A stretch of DNA of 64,000 bases from contig JAEVZS010000022.1 of assembly GCA_023392125.1 (NCBI GenBank), positions 186,001 to 250,000 on the forward strand, given 5' to 3'. The translations under genes were made by a program, and so were the position numbers. The notes beneath the pieces were generated by a model. The model was not told the DNA's origin and made no database searches. It was given only the letters and a program-made list of their open reading frames with translations. Source of the stretch: Bacteroidota bacterium (lineage in GTDB: Bacteria; Bacteroidota; Bacteroidia; Cytophagales; Cytophagaceae). This document shows positions 37,953 to 47,287 of the stretch, one piece after another (position 1 is the stretch's first letter; each line of letters opens with the position of its first letter).

Positions 37953-39065
37953 ATGCGTGTACTTCTACAGATATTCAGATTCGTTGTCGGACTGCTTTTT
38001 ATTTTTTCCGGTCTGATTAAACTTAATGACCCTTATGGATTTTCATATAAGCTGACCGAATATTTTGAAGTTTTTGCAGCGGATTTTGGTTCATTTTTCC
38101 ATTTCTTTACTCCAATAGCCCTTGAGCTGGCATTTATTATATGTGTAAGTGAAATTGTTCTTGGAGTTGCAGTTCTTTTGTTCTACCGTATGGTTCCGGT
38201 AACCTGGCTGCTGCTTCTGATGATTGTATTTTTTACTTTCCTGACATTCTACTCTGCATATTTCGACAAAGTAAAGGAATGTGGATGCTTTGGTGATTTT
38301 ATTCGCCTTACTCCCTGGCAGTCCTTCTGGAAAGATATTATTCTTTTTGTTCTGATTTCCTTTTTGTTCGCCAGGCGACACGATTTAAAAGGTAATTTCA
38401 ATAACCTTAAAGGCGATATATTCGTATCGATATCAGCATTAATTGTAATGTATGCAGGTTTTCACAGCATTGCCCATTTGCCATTTATTGACTGGCTTCC
38501 CTATGCCGTGGGAAAAAGCATACCGCAACAAATGAAACCGGAAGAAGAGCCAATGTTTGTATACATTCTAGAAAAAGACGGACAAAGAGTTGAAATGAAT
38601 AACTACCCGACAGACCCTTCCTATAAGTATATAAGCTATCGGGTCCTTAATCCGGAAAAGAGTCAGCCCAAAATAATGGACTATCAGATATGGAACGATG
38701 AAGGAGATTATACAGACTCCAGCCTTATCGGCAAAGTCCTTCTCATCATCCTCAAAAATACCGACAAAGCCCTGAATGATGGGAAATCAAGAAAGAATGC
38801 GGAGATACTCGCTCATGAGCTTCCTGCAATTGAACAGACCAATATCAGGCCAATGATTATTTCATCTTCATCTCCTGAAAGCATTGAAAACTTCAGACAC
38901 GAAACCCAACTGGCAGCTCCGTATTATTATATGGATGATACACAAATCAAAACAATGATCCGTGCCAATTTTGGATTACTTCTTTTAGAGAATGGTGTAA
39001 TCAAAGGGAAGTGGCATCAGAATGACCTTCCGGATACAGATCAACTTACTAGTTTGCTGAATTAA
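37953..39065 (+). CDS. DoxX/MauE-like membrane protein with soluble C-terminal domain (BT_3928-type)
   Basis: The 370-residue protein has four or five N-terminal membrane segments (about 5-20, 43-62, 70-90, 112-130, 147-165) with the DoxX-family opening VGLLFIFSGLIKLNDPYGF. A cysteine-containing loop, ECGCFGDFIRLTPWQSFWKD, resembles the MauE group, which is linked to disulfide or quinone chemistry. Residues from about 190 form a soluble domain of thioredoxin-like pattern (KVLLIILKNTDKALND, LLLLENGVIKGKWH) but without a CxxC. It follows the DUF1599 gene by 9 bases. Activity is unproven. Confidence 0.85.
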   Translation: MRVLLQIFRFVVGLLFIFSGLIKLNDPYGFSYKLTEYFEVFAADFGSFFHFFTPIALELAFIICVSEIVLGVAVLLFYRMVPVTWLLLLMIVFFTFLTFYSAYFDKVKECGCFGDFIRLTPWQSFWKDIILFVLISFLFARRHDLKGNFNNLKGDIFVSISALIVMYAGFHSIAHLPFIDWLPYAVGKSIPQQMKPEEEPMFVYILEKDGQRVEMNNYPTDPSYKYISYRVLNPEKSQPKIMDYQIWNDEGDYTDSSLIGKVLLIILKNTDKALNDGKSRKNAEILAHELPAIEQTNIRPMIISSSSPESIENFRHETQLAAPYYYMDDTQIKTMIRANFGLLLLENGVIKGKWHQNDLPDTDQLTSLLN

Positions 39066-39072
39066 GGATAGT

Positions 39073-40125
39073 ATGCTTACTTATATAATAAAAAGACTTT
39101 TCTACGGTTTTCTGGTCCTGATCGGAGTTGTAGTAATTGTATTTTTCCTTTTCAATGTATTGCCAGGCGACCCGGTAGCAATGATGTCTGGGCAGAGAAC
39201 GGATGTTGCTACCCGGGAAACAATCAGTAAAGATCTGGGGCTTGACAAACCCCTGCCAGAACAACTTCTGATGTATCTGAAAGATCTCTCCCCGCTTTCT
39301 TCACATGCTGATACTCCTGACAATCAAAAAAAGTATGATTATGTCAAGCTATTCAGCATAGACGATAATGCATATGTATTAAAATGGCCCTACCTTCGCA
39401 GATCTTTTCAAACGAATAAGAAAGTCAGTGAGATTATAGCTGACAATATGGAAAGCACATTCTGGCTGGCCTTTTCAGCCATGGCCTTTGCTACTTTTTT
39501 CGGAATTGCACTGGGTGTCATTTCATCTCTGAAACAGAACTCTCTTCTCGATCATACAATTATAACACTAAGTGTCGCAGGAATATCTGCTCCATCGTTT
39601 GTCCTTGCCGCAGTCGTTGCCATGATATTCGGATTCTATCTGAGCGAATATACCGGCCTGAACCTGACCGGTCAGTTATGGGAAACCGATTTACATGGCC
39701 GCCGGCTTATGCTCAAAAACCTTATACTTCCCGCATTTACACTGGGACTGCGACCATTAAGCATCATCGTTCAGCTAACCAGAAGCTCTATGCTCGAAGT
39801 GCTAAGCCAGGACTATATCAGAACTGCCAGAGCAAAAGGCCTGAGGGATAAGATCATTATCATGAAGCATGCGCTCAAAAATGCGCTCAATCCTGTTATT
39901 ACAGCTGTCAGCGGCTGGCTGGCATCGCTTATGGCCGGGGCATTTTTTGTTGAATATATCTTTGACTGGAAGGGTCTTGGCTCCATAACAATTGCAGCTG
40001 TTTATCAGCTGGATTTTCCTGTTGTAATGGGTTCTACCCTGTTTGTCGGAGTTGTCTTTATTCTTATCAATATATTTGTTGATATTCTCTATGCATTGAT
40101 TGACCCGAGAGTCCGTTTGCAATAA
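39073..40125 (+). CDS. ABC transporter permease, DppB/OppB family (orphan)
   Basis: The 350-residue protein has the N-terminal membrane helix and NVLPGDPVAMMSG motif of peptide/nickel permeases of the DppB type. A loop of about 100 residues follows, longer than in many members, and then the BPD_transp_1 core with five helices and the coupling (EAA) motif DYIRTARAKGLRDKIIIMKHALKNALNPV. It ends PRVRLQ as usual. No binding protein, second permease or ATPase genes are adjacent, so it must work with distant partners. It begins 7 bases after the DoxX-like gene and precedes aroK by 22 bases. Confidence 0.92.
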   Translation: MLTYIIKRLFYGFLVLIGVVVIVFFLFNVLPGDPVAMMSGQRTDVATRETISKDLGLDKPLPEQLLMYLKDLSPLSSHADTPDNQKKYDYVKLFSIDDNAYVLKWPYLRRSFQTNKKVSEIIADNMESTFWLAFSAMAFATFFGIALGVISSLKQNSLLDHTIITLSVAGISAPSFVLAAVVAMIFGFYLSEYTGLNLTGQLWETDLHGRRLMLKNLILPAFTLGLRPLSIIVQLTRSSMLEVLSQDYIRTARAKGLRDKIIIMKHALKNALNPVITAVSGWLASLMAGAFFVEYIFDWKGLGSITIAAVYQLDFPVVMGSTLFVGVVFILINIFVDILYALIDPRVRLQ

Positions 40126-40147
40126 CTCTATTGACTTCCGATATTTT

Positions 40148-40660
40148 ATGTTATTATTCTTAATCGGCATGCCTGGTTGCGGCAAATCTACTTTGTCAGA
40201 ATTCCTCTCCGGAAAACTTAATCTGAAAAGAATAGATCTTGATGAAGAAATTGTAAGCTTTGAGAAAAAAAGCATAGAGGACATATTTCGCGATAATGGA
40301 GAAGAATATTTCCGGGAAATCGAACGGCAAATGGTAGAGAAAGTCTGTAAACTTGAGAATGCAATAATATCTACCGGAGGCGGTGCTCCATGTTTCCACA
40401 ACAATATGGAAACCATGAATAAGGCCGGTATAACAGTCTTTCTAAATGTCCCGGTTCATACTCTCGTAACACGAATGCATGCTCATGATGCGAACAGACC
40501 GATGCTAAACGGGAAGTCTGCTGAAGAGCTAACAGATTTTCTGGAGCAGAAACTGAGGGAACGATTTACTTTCTATCAAAAAGCTGCGCTGATACTCAAT
40601 GGTGAAAATATTCACGGTGATGAAATTATTGCTGCCCTAAGAAGACACGGTTTGATCTGA
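40148..40660 (+). CDS. aroK: Shikimate kinase
   Basis: AroK phosphorylates shikimate on the way to chorismate. I start at the ATG giving MLLFLIGMPGCGKSTLSE; a TTG-started frame from 40100 would overlap the permease gene and extend the N-terminus beyond the family norm. The 170-residue product has Walker A GMPGCGKST (8-16), the shikimate-binding DLDEEI, FREIE and STGGGAPC, and the adenine-lid arginine in NRPML. Size and motifs are standard. Confidence 0.94.
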   Translation: MLLFLIGMPGCGKSTLSEFLSGKLNLKRIDLDEEIVSFEKKSIEDIFRDNGEEYFREIERQMVEKVCKLENAIISTGGGAPCFHNNMETMNKAGITVFLNVPVHTLVTRMHAHDANRPMLNGKSAEELTDFLEQKLRERFTFYQKAALILNGENIHGDEIIAALRRHGLI

Positions 40661-40681
40661 CCAGAACATCATTCAGAAGAA

Positions 40682-41581
40682 TCAGTTTTTAAATACTTTA
40701 TATAATTTCCCCTCAATGCTTATATAATACACGCCTTTGGGCAAATGCACCATATTTATCTCACTTCCATTTGCCGAAAGTCTCACCAGCCCTCTTTTGT
40801 TAACCACTTCATAGTTGGCTTTGCGCGAAAGGGTAACTACGTCGTGTACATTTACAGGGTAGAAAGTTATGCTGTCTCCTGCAAATTGTTTCTTTACGAA
40901 GCGATCTTCCTTACCTGCAAAAAGACAGACATATTCACCCGGCATCAGGTCCTGTACATAGATACTTTGGGATTTCCCTTTTAAAATCTCGGTTCCTGAA
41001 GTATCCTTAATAACATATTTTACTTTGCCCGAAAAGAACAGAGAATCTCTGACAGTATGGGGGTACATAAATATCTGCTCTTCGAATGTGGCTTTCAAAC
41101 GTTTCGCGATCTTATATATATCAGCTTTCGCCTCAAGAACCAGCCCATTTTCATCAATCAGAAACGTTGCCGGAATAGCCTCCACATTATACAATTTTCC
41201 TATACTGTTGTCCCAGCCTTTAAGATCTGATCCATGAAAAGGCCATACCAATCCATCATTCCGGATCGCTTTCTCCCAGGCTTCTTTTTTTGTATCAAGG
41301 GAAATACTGAATATCTCAAATCCATATTCATTGTATCGGTGATATAGGTCAACAAGTTCCGGATTGGCCATACGACAAGGCAGACACCAGGATGCCCAGA
41401 AATCCAGAAGGACCATTCTTCCCCTTAAATCACTTAATTTAATCTTTTTCCCGGAAGGATCTGTAATTTCAAAATCAGGTGCATAGCTTCCCTTTTTTAT
41501 TCCTGCCTGGGCCAAAACAATGCTTCCCGATCTCCCGGCAAATATGATCAGGATAAGAATAATAATTTTGTTAAAGTGCAC
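40682..41581 (-). CDS. TlpA-like thioredoxin with T9SS-like C-terminal tail
   Basis: The 299-residue protein has a signal peptide (about 1-25), then a TlpA/ResA-type thioredoxin domain (about 30-170) with active-site WASWCLPC (Cys66, Cys69) and the cis-proline region EAIPATFLID. A domain of about 70 residues of beta pattern follows. The last 40 residues (VVNKRGLVRLS, INMVHLPKGVYYISIEGKLYKVFKN) resemble a type A T9SS sorting domain, with the LPKGVYY and final Lys-rich strand. If the resemblance is real, the enzyme is moved to the surface or secreted; otherwise it is a periplasmic reductase. Gene and neighbours give no direct partner. Confidence 0.85.
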   Translation of the reverse strand: MHFNKIIILILIIFAGRSGSIVLAQAGIKKGSYAPDFEITDPSGKKIKLSDLRGRMVLLDFWASWCLPCRMANPELVDLYHRYNEYGFEIFSISLDTKKEAWEKAIRNDGLVWPFHGSDLKGWDNSIGKLYNVEAIPATFLIDENGLVLEAKADIYKIAKRLKATFEEQIFMYPHTVRDSLFFSGKVKYVIKDTSGTEILKGKSQSIYVQDLMPGEYVCLFAGKEDRFVKKQFAGDSITFYPVNVHDVVTLSRKANYEVVNKRGLVRLSANGSEINMVHLPKGVYYISIEGKLYKVFKN

Positions 41582-41647
41582 GCTGTATACTAGTGTTAAA
41601 TAAACTACAACAATTTATCTAATAAATCTGAATAATAAAAGCATGCG

Positions 41648-43219
41648 CTAAAAGTGTGAACCGATCGTCAAAACAAAAGCAGTGTTTCTCATACTAAGGT
41701 GCGCTACCGGAGATGGGCCCATAGGATTGCTGTATGGGACATTAATCGAGCCTGATCGCGAGTGATTTAGAGCCATATCCAGATAAAAAGTCGGCCATTT
41801 TACTCCAAAGCCAACCGTATAAACCTTTGTGGCTGTATTCAGCTCATCCAGATTTTTCAAAGGATTGGAATATAGTGCGAAGCCCGCCCTATAGCGAAAT
41901 ATATTACTTCTTATTTCTCCGCCAACACGGTAATTTACAGCACCTTTGTAGTTATTCTTGATAAAACGGTTGTCCGCGTTATATATATTGCGGTTCACCT
42001 TATCCGACAGGCTCAGCATCTGGTAAGGTAAATACTCAAGATCGGCAGATACAAAACCGCTTTTACCTAAAAACCAAGCCAACCCGCCTCTTAATATAGC
42101 CGGAGTGGTTATCCGGTAGCTATAATCCAGAGGAACTGTACTCAGTTCAGATGTTCCGGGGCTATAACCGGCAAACGGCACTTCATAGGCCGGATTAAAT
42201 ACTGCCCGTAATGTATAAGCATAATTTTGCTTCAGAAAATAGGCCGTAGGTGTCTGAAGAGAAAAACCAATCCGGAGCGCTTCCACCGGCCGTGCAATAA
42301 AGCCAATTTTGAAGTTAAAGCCGGTTCCTGTTGTCTTGATTATTTCACTAAAGGTTATTTCCTCAACCGAACTTGACTGATCCAGCTTCTCATAATAGTC
42401 TTTAGTCAGATGGTGACGAACAGAAACGATTCCCAAAGATGCCCCGAAGTAGTATTTGTCTGACACATTGGCTCCATAGGCGATATCAAATTGATTCTGA
42501 GCTCCCCGGGTGGTTATCAGCTGTTCCTGATAGACCTCTTCCGGCAGCACATTGGCCGGATAAAATATTCCATCATTCCCGAGAAGAGAATCGACCGGGT
42601 TATAGAAATATGGATAATAGTCATAATCAGGCTCAACGATCAACGACTGATATATCAGCTCTTCAAGTGAATAAAGGCTATTTACATCAATATCATCCAG
42701 ATCTTCGGGGTAATACCCGGAGTTCTGCAATAAATTAGTAAAATACTGATTTATATAGCTCTGATTGTTATAGCCTGAATAAAAGATCTGATTCTGGAAG
42801 TTGTTAATCCGGTTGTAGGTAATAGCAAAGGTTCCTCCCCGAAAATCCCCCGGTTCAATATCATCTTTGGCACCACAGAAAGCAATTCCAAAATTTGGGA
42901 AGAACATATAGCCGCGACTGTCTCTGTCTTCATTGCCGAAATAGCCTGATCTTGAACCTGCAAATCCGATCCCGAGTGATCCGGCAGCCTCTGAACTTCG
43001 ATACGCTCCCAACCCCGCCGGATTAAGGCTGCCCATTGATAAATCTGCCCCTAAAGCAGTGCCAGCTCCTGCAAAGCCCTGAAATCGGGCGGAACCACCT
43101 AATGAACTACCAGAAAAAGTGGATGCATATTCAAGCATGCTCTGAGCGCCGGATATTCCGGCGCTTAAAAGCATTATAAAACATGCAGTGCTTCTGAGAA
43201 ACCAATTATTCATAAACAA
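41648..43219 (-). CDS. FadL/OmpP1-like outer membrane beta-barrel protein
   Basis: The 523-residue protein has a signal peptide (about 1-25, ending GISGAQ) and the family opening SSLGGSARFQGFAGAGTALGADLSMGSLNPAGLG. This is the N-terminal hatch region of the FadL/OmpP1 hydrophobic-compound transport family. The remainder alternates like barrel strands (YGANVSDKYYFGASLGIVSV, GFGVKWPTFYLDMALNHS) and ends in an aromatic residue (TIGSHF), as outer membrane proteins do. Substrate is unknown. The long Tyr-rich insert near 140-200 may be a surface loop. An ATG at residue 3 is an equal start. Confidence 0.85.
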   Translation of the reverse strand: MFMNNWFLRSTACFIMLLSAGISGAQSMLEYASTFSGSSLGGSARFQGFAGAGTALGADLSMGSLNPAGLGAYRSSEAAGSLGIGFAGSRSGYFGNEDRDSRGYMFFPNFGIAFCGAKDDIEPGDFRGGTFAITYNRINNFQNQIFYSGYNNQSYINQYFTNLLQNSGYYPEDLDDIDVNSLYSLEELIYQSLIVEPDYDYYPYFYNPVDSLLGNDGIFYPANVLPEEVYQEQLITTRGAQNQFDIAYGANVSDKYYFGASLGIVSVRHHLTKDYYEKLDQSSSVEEITFSEIIKTTGTGFNFKIGFIARPVEALRIGFSLQTPTAYFLKQNYAYTLRAVFNPAYEVPFAGYSPGTSELSTVPLDYSYRITTPAILRGGLAWFLGKSGFVSADLEYLPYQMLSLSDKVNRNIYNADNRFIKNNYKGAVNYRVGGEIRSNIFRYRAGFALYSNPLKNLDELNTATKVYTVGFGVKWPTFYLDMALNHSRSGSINVPYSNPMGPSPVAHLSMRNTAFVLTIGSHF

Positions 43220-43265
43220 TATAATTCCAATAAAAATATCCGATACTCACTCTGCTATCCGGACC

Positions 43266-44636
43266 TTACCGCGCACTTCCGCCAACTCCCCCTCTCGGAG
43301 AAGAGGATCTTGACGGAGAAGATGACGGAGCTCCGGACGATCCTGAAGATCTGCCCGGACTATGAGAAGGTGCAGACCTGTAAGTAGGGCTGGACGCAGG
43401 CTGCTGCCTCTGCTGACCACCAGAATAGTTTGAACTGTTATTGCTCCGCTGATTCCCGGAATTATTCGATGGTGAACCATAACCTGGAGGTGGCGTTGCT
43501 CTATTCTGATTTTGAGAATTTGACGGTGAACTGTAACCGGGCGCCGGAGTTGTTCTGTTCTGATTCTGAGAGTTCGATGGCGAACCATAACCAGGCGGCG
43601 GAGTTCTATTCTGATTCTGCGGGTTTGTATTCACCCTGTTGCCAGATCCCTGATTCCCGGAGTTAGTCCCGTTAGAATAATTGGCAGGTGTTCTGGCATT
43701 CTGATTATACGAGTTATTCGTAGTCGTCCTTCTGTTAGAGTTATTGGTCGCACCTGAGCGTCCGCCAGTTCCTGAATTACCGCCAGGGCCATTGTTAACA
43801 GCCGATCCGACCGAAGTCCTGGGCTGATTCACAGGTTTAGGCCTCGTTGTGGTATTGTTGTTATTATTCCCGGACGAATATGAGTTACTGTATCTGTTTT
43901 GATAATACCCGTTATAAAAGCCATTGTAATAACCATGATAGTAGGCAGAGCTGGAGTACCCCCAATGGCCGTAACCGAAAGGATCCATATATGGGTTATA
44001 TCCGTAATAGCGGGTATGATACGGATTATGCCAATACGGCCTGTAGAAGGGATCATAGCTATACATATACCCCATTCTCATGTACGGAGAGGTATAAAAA
44101 GAATTATAACCATAGTATGAGTTCCAGCCCCAGCCGGTTCCAAACCCGAAGGAAACGCCCACTCTTGATCCTCCGCCCCAGCCCCATGGATCATAATAAG
44201 ATCCGATATTCATAAAACCGGTGCCACAGGAATAGCACCAGTCTGAGCGTCTGTCAAAACGATCAGAAAACTCATTGTAGTTATTCGTAATATATGTATT
44301 GCCACCGGTTGTGGTCGTAGCCTGCCCGGTCGATTCTTTTCTCGTATAGGCAGAATAGTCTACATATCTGTCTTCCGATTCAGCCGGTTCAGATGAGTAT
44401 GAGCTGCCGCCCTGGTAATACTCACTTTTCTGATAGTTATTGTTATTCCCGGTCTGGTACGATGGCTGCTCATTCTGCAGGTCTTTTCGAAGTTCCTGCT
44501 CATACAAAACTTTCTGGCGATCTTTCGATGAAAAATACAGATCGTCATACTCTCCCTGCTGCGCATACTGATCCTGCGCACATGAAAGAAGCCCAGCCAG
44601 TGGAGCTATGCTTAAAAACTGCAGTATTTTTTTCAT
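43266..44636 (-). CDS. Tyr/Gly/Asn-rich low-complexity lipoprotein, function unknown
   Basis: I use the ATG giving MKKILQFLSIAPLAGLLSC, a lipoprotein signal with Cys19. The frame is open further upstream to 44804, but that would overlap proS and cross the candidate promoter at 44656-44663. The mature protein of about 438 residues has a charged N-terminal part, a central Tyr/Gly/Trp-rich part (YDPWGWGGGSRVGVSFGFGTG and repeated YG, YN and YY pairs), an Asn/Thr/Ser-rich part, three tandem repeats, and a Ser/Pro/Arg-rich end. There is no recognisable domain. It may be an adhesive or matrix-forming outer-surface lipoprotein (inference from composition only). Confidence 0.8.
   Translation of the reverse strand: MKKILQFLSIAPLAGLLSCAQDQYAQQGEYDDLYFSSKDRQKVLYEQELRKDLQNEQPSYQTGNNNNYQKSEYYQGGSSYSSEPAESEDRYVDYSAYTRKESTGQATTTTGGNTYITNNYNEFSDRFDRRSDWCYSCGTGFMNIGSYYDPWGWGGGSRVGVSFGFGTGWGWNSYYGYNSFYTSPYMRMGYMYSYDPFYRPYWHNPYHTRYYGYNPYMDPFGYGHWGYSSSAYYHGYYNGFYNGYYQNRYSNSYSSGNNNNNTTTRPKPVNQPRTSVGSAVNNGPGGNSGTGGRSGATNNSNRRTTTNNSYNQNARTPANYSNGTNSGNQGSGNRVNTNPQNQNRTPPPGYGSPSNSQNQNRTTPAPGYSSPSNSQNQNRATPPPGYGSPSNNSGNQRSNNSSNYSGGQQRQQPASSPTYRSAPSHSPGRSSGSSGAPSSSPSRSSSPRGGVGGSAR
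43461..43619 (-). repeat. Three tandem in-frame repeats of about 54 bp
   Basis: Three consecutive copies of a 17-18 residue unit of the form QNQNRTTPPPGYGSPSNS occur in the lipoprotein. They differ at a few residues (PPPGYG, PAPGYS, PPPGYG). The DNA copies are also closely alike, so copy number could vary by slippage. Confidence 0.85.
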
Positions 44637-44655
44637 AAGACGCCCTTTCATATCC

Positions 44656-44663
44656 CAAATGTA
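44656..44663 (-). promoter_or_regulatory. -7 promoter element (TACATTTG) of the lipoprotein gene
   Basis: Read on the minus strand the bases are TACATTTG, matching TAnnTTTG. The box lies 19 bases upstream of the lipoprotein ATG at 44636 and supports that start over the upstream in-frame ones. No clear -33 TTG is present. Confidence 0.5.
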
Positions 44664-44727
44664 AAACGCAATTTGGAACTTTATATTTAATTTTTTAAAA
44701 TCTTTTACATTACAACACACAAACCAA

Positions 44728-44735
44728 TATCTTTG
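44728..44735 (+). promoter_or_regulatory. -7 promoter element (TATCTTTG) of proS
   Basis: The box fits TAnnTTTG and lies 49 bases upstream of the proS ATG, giving a leader of about 43 bases. The -33 region is not a good match. Confidence 0.5.
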
Positions 44736-44784
44736 CTTATTGTATACACAAAACTTATACCAGAAATAATACAAGTACAAGCCC

Positions 44785-46260
44785 ATGAGCAAAGGACTAC
44801 CCAAAAGAAGTGACGATTATTCCTTATGGTACAATGAATTGGTAAAAAAGGCAGATCTGGCGGAAAACTCGGCGGTTAGAGGATGCATGGTGATTAAACC
44901 TTATGGTTATGCCATATGGGAAAAAATGCAGGCTCAGTTGGACAAAATGTTTAAAGATACAGGGCATTCCAATGCTTATTTTCCTCTATTTATACCAAAA
45001 TCATACCTGAGCAAGGAAGCAAGCCACGTGGAAGGTTTTGCCAAAGAATGTGCAGTAGTTACACACTACCGGCTTAAAAACTCCGAAGACGGAAAAGAAG
45101 TGATTGTTGATCCGGAGGCCCGGCTGGAAGAAGAGCTGATTGTTCGTCCTACTTCTGAAACAGTCATCTGGAATACCTATAAAAACTGGATTCAGTCCTA
45201 CAGAGATCTTCCTCTGCTGTTGAATCAGTGGGCTAATGTCGTACGCTGGGAAATGCGAACCCGACTGTTTCTCCGCACAGCAGAATTTCTGTGGCAGGAA
45301 GGCCATACAGCCCATGCTACAAAAGAAGAGGCTATTGATGAAACGGAAACCATGCTAAATGTGTATGCCCGATTCGCAGAAGAGTTTATGGCTCTCCCCG
45401 TGGTAAGGGGCATCAAAACTCCCAACGAACGATTTGCGGGGGCAGAAGAGACGTATTGCATAGAAGCATTAATGCAGGACGGTAAGGCTCTTCAGGCTGG
45501 CACTTCACATTTTCTCGGTCAGAACTTTGCCAAAGCCTTTGATGTAAAGTTTGCCACAAAAGAAGGCAAGCTGGAACACGTCTGGGGCACCTCCTGGGGT
45601 GTCAGCACACGTTTAATGGGGGCCTTGATTATGGCACATTCGGATGATGATGGCTTAGTCCTCCCGCCTAAGCTTGCGCCGATTCAGGTAGTAATTGTTC
45701 CGATTTCGAAAACCGAAGAGCAACTGGAAGCAATCCGGGAAAAAGTAGCACAGTTGCAGAAAACACTCTTAAGCAAAGGTATTTCAGTAAAATTTGATGA
45801 CAAAGACAATCAAAGTCCCGGTTTTAAATTTGCCGAATATGAGTTAAAAGGAGTTCCCCTTCGTATTGCTGTTGGGCCGAGAGATCTCGAAAACGGCACC
45901 GCAGAAGTAGCACGCAGAGATACAAAAGAAAAGTCTGTACATTCCTTTGATGAGCTTCCCAAAGTTGTAGAATTTCTTTTAAACGATATCCAGGATAATA
46001 TATTCGAAAAAGCGCTACGTTTCAGGACTGAAAACATAACAGAAGTAAACGATTTTGATACTTTCGTAAAAGTTCTGGAAGAGAAAGGCGGCTTTATTTC
46101 TGCTCATTGGGACGGGACATCCGAGACCGAAGAAAAGATAAAAGAACTCACCAAGGCAACTATTCGCTGTATTCCGCTGGAAGGAAAAACGGAAGCAGGA
46201 ACCTGTGTCTATACAGGAAAACCTAGTTCAAAGCGGGTTTTATTCGCCAAAGCATATTAA
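44785..46260 (+). CDS. proS: Prolyl-tRNA synthetase (archaeal/eukaryotic-type, ProS type 3)
   Basis: ProS charges tRNA-Pro. The 491-residue length, absence of the large editing insertion, and the C-terminal zinc-domain-like extension ending RVLFAKAY place it in the archaeal/eukaryotic-like group, which is common in Bacteroidota. Class II motifs are visible: [14 protein letters not shown], the [28 protein letters not shown] region with [24 protein letters not shown], and the motif 3 equivalent [21 protein letters not shown]. The anticodon-binding domain starts near 285 ([11 protein letters not shown]). It is divergent from the lipoprotein gene. Confidence 0.98.
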   Translation: MSKGLPKRSDDYSLWYNELVKKADLAENSAVRGCMVIKPYGYAIWEKMQAQLDKMFKDTGHSNAYFPLFIPKSYLSKEASHVEGFAKECAVVTHYRLKNSEDGKEVIVDPEARLEEELIVRPTSETVIWNTYKNWIQSYRDLPLLLNQWANVVRWEMRTRLFLRTAEFLWQEGHTAHATKEEAIDETETMLNVYARFAEEFMALPVVRGIKTPNERFAGAEETYCIEALMQDGKALQAGTSHFLGQNFAKAFDVKFATKEGKLEHVWGTSWGVSTRLMGALIMAHSDDDGLVLPPKLAPIQVVIVPISKTEEQLEAIREKVAQLQKTLLSKGISVKFDDKDNQSPGFKFAEYELKGVPLRIAVGPRDLENGTAEVARRDTKEKSVHSFDELPKVVEFLLNDIQDNIFEKALRFRTENITEVNDFDTFVKVLEEKGGFISAHWDGTSETEEKIKELTKATIRCIPLEGKTEAGTCVYTGKPSSKRVLFAKAY

Positions 46261-46271
46261 TTTTTACAATA

Positions 46272-46302
46272 AAACCGGAAGCAGATTTTCTGCTTCCGGT
46301 TT
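46272..46302. terminator. Bidirectional terminator between proS and the M42-like gene
   Basis: AAACCGGAAGCAGA and TCTGCTTCCGGTTT form a perfect 14-bp stem with a 3-base loop, 11 bases after the proS stop. The right arm ends at the first base of the opposing gene's stop codon. T-rich ends on both sides fit use in both directions. Confidence 0.85.
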
Positions 46303-47210
46303 CACAGTCGTTCCATAAGAAACCTATACATATCAAGCATACTCTGAATATCTTTCTTATAAACAATCTCATCCGGTGTATGCGCATCTTTCTCGGGAGC
46401 CCCGATAAAACACCAGTCAAACGGATAGGGCGACATCTGTAATTCCCGACCATCACTCGCCCCTGCACCTTCCACCTCCAACTGATAAGGTATTCCGGAT
46501 TCTTTTGCCAGATGTATAATCCGGTTCAGATAGGCTTTGCGGGGAATATACCGGTCCCTCAGACTTATTGCCACTCCTTTTCCATGATGCACTCCTTCTG
46601 TGACCCAGGTAATATCTGCAATGAGACTCTGCCCGACCTGATACTTTTCATAAATATAGCGGGCCAGATAGGCAACAGAGCCTCCACCGTGCTCTTCCCA
46701 GCAGCTAAAAGCAATAATACCATCCTTTAACGTTTCGGCCAGCTTCAATGCCGTCCATATCCCGAGCCGGTTGTCAAGATAGCAGGATTGGATATACTCT
46801 TCTGTTTCTCTGAAATCACAATAAAAGCAGAGGTCTGTTCCCGGGGCTATATCTCTTGAAAATTCATATTCCCAACTATCCTCCTCCTCGCCCGAAGCAA
46901 CGGTACAATCTACAGGGCCATGTGAATCACGCCCGACCAGACGGTATCCCTTTTTACAATACGGACTCCCCACCGGCAGCAGCTCCCGGCCATAACGAAC
47001 AGTAAAGCCCACTGTATCCATATGCGCAAAGACTACAGTTCTGGGCTTTCCGAATACCAGCAAAACACAGTCCTGAAACTCATCACCGTGCAAAATCACC
47101 GGCATATTAGAAGCCAGATTTTCCCGGACATAATCCAGTATAAACTCCTTCACCGGCGCTTCATTACCTGAGGGCGCATGAATCTGGCACAGTTTTTTTA
47201 GTAATTCCAT
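46302..47210 (-). CDS. M42/M20-like zinc aminopeptidase
   Basis: The 302-residue protein resembles the M42 (glutamyl aminopeptidase/FrvX) group of dinuclear zinc peptidases. The N-terminus has [18 protein letters not shown]. The first ligands are in FAHMDTVGF (His63, Asp65), the bridging Asp in YLDNRLG, the catalytic Glu pair in [10 protein letters not shown], a further ligand in [10 protein letters not shown], and the last His in [16 protein letters not shown]. The PDZ-like insert is short, making the protein smaller than typical (about 350). It is predicted to be cytoplasmic. Substrate is not predictable. Confidence 0.88.
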   Translation of the reverse strand: MELLKKLCQIHAPSGNEAPVKEFILDYVRENLASNMPVILHGDEFQDCVLLVFGKPRTVVFAHMDTVGFTVRYGRELLPVGSPYCKKGYRLVGRDSHGPVDCTVASGEEEDSWEYEFSRDIAPGTDLCFYCDFRETEEYIQSCYLDNRLGIWTALKLAETLKDGIIAFSCWEEHGGGSVAYLARYIYEKYQVGQSLIADITWVTEGVHHGKGVAISLRDRYIPRKAYLNRIIHLAKESGIPYQLEVEGAGASDGRELQMSPYPFDWCFIGAPEKDAHTPDEIVYKKDIQSMLDMYRFLMERL

Positions 47211-47287
47211 TTATAATTAATTAAATGCTATCTTAGAATTTTATTATTTTGGCAACATATTGGCGTCAACTCTATCGTTATAAAGCT

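Noticed and set aside
43247..43666. Repetitive frames and repeat DNA considered as a CRISPR-like array
   Set aside because: The repeated units are in-frame codons of the low-complexity lipoprotein, are adjacent without unique spacers, and no cas genes are present.
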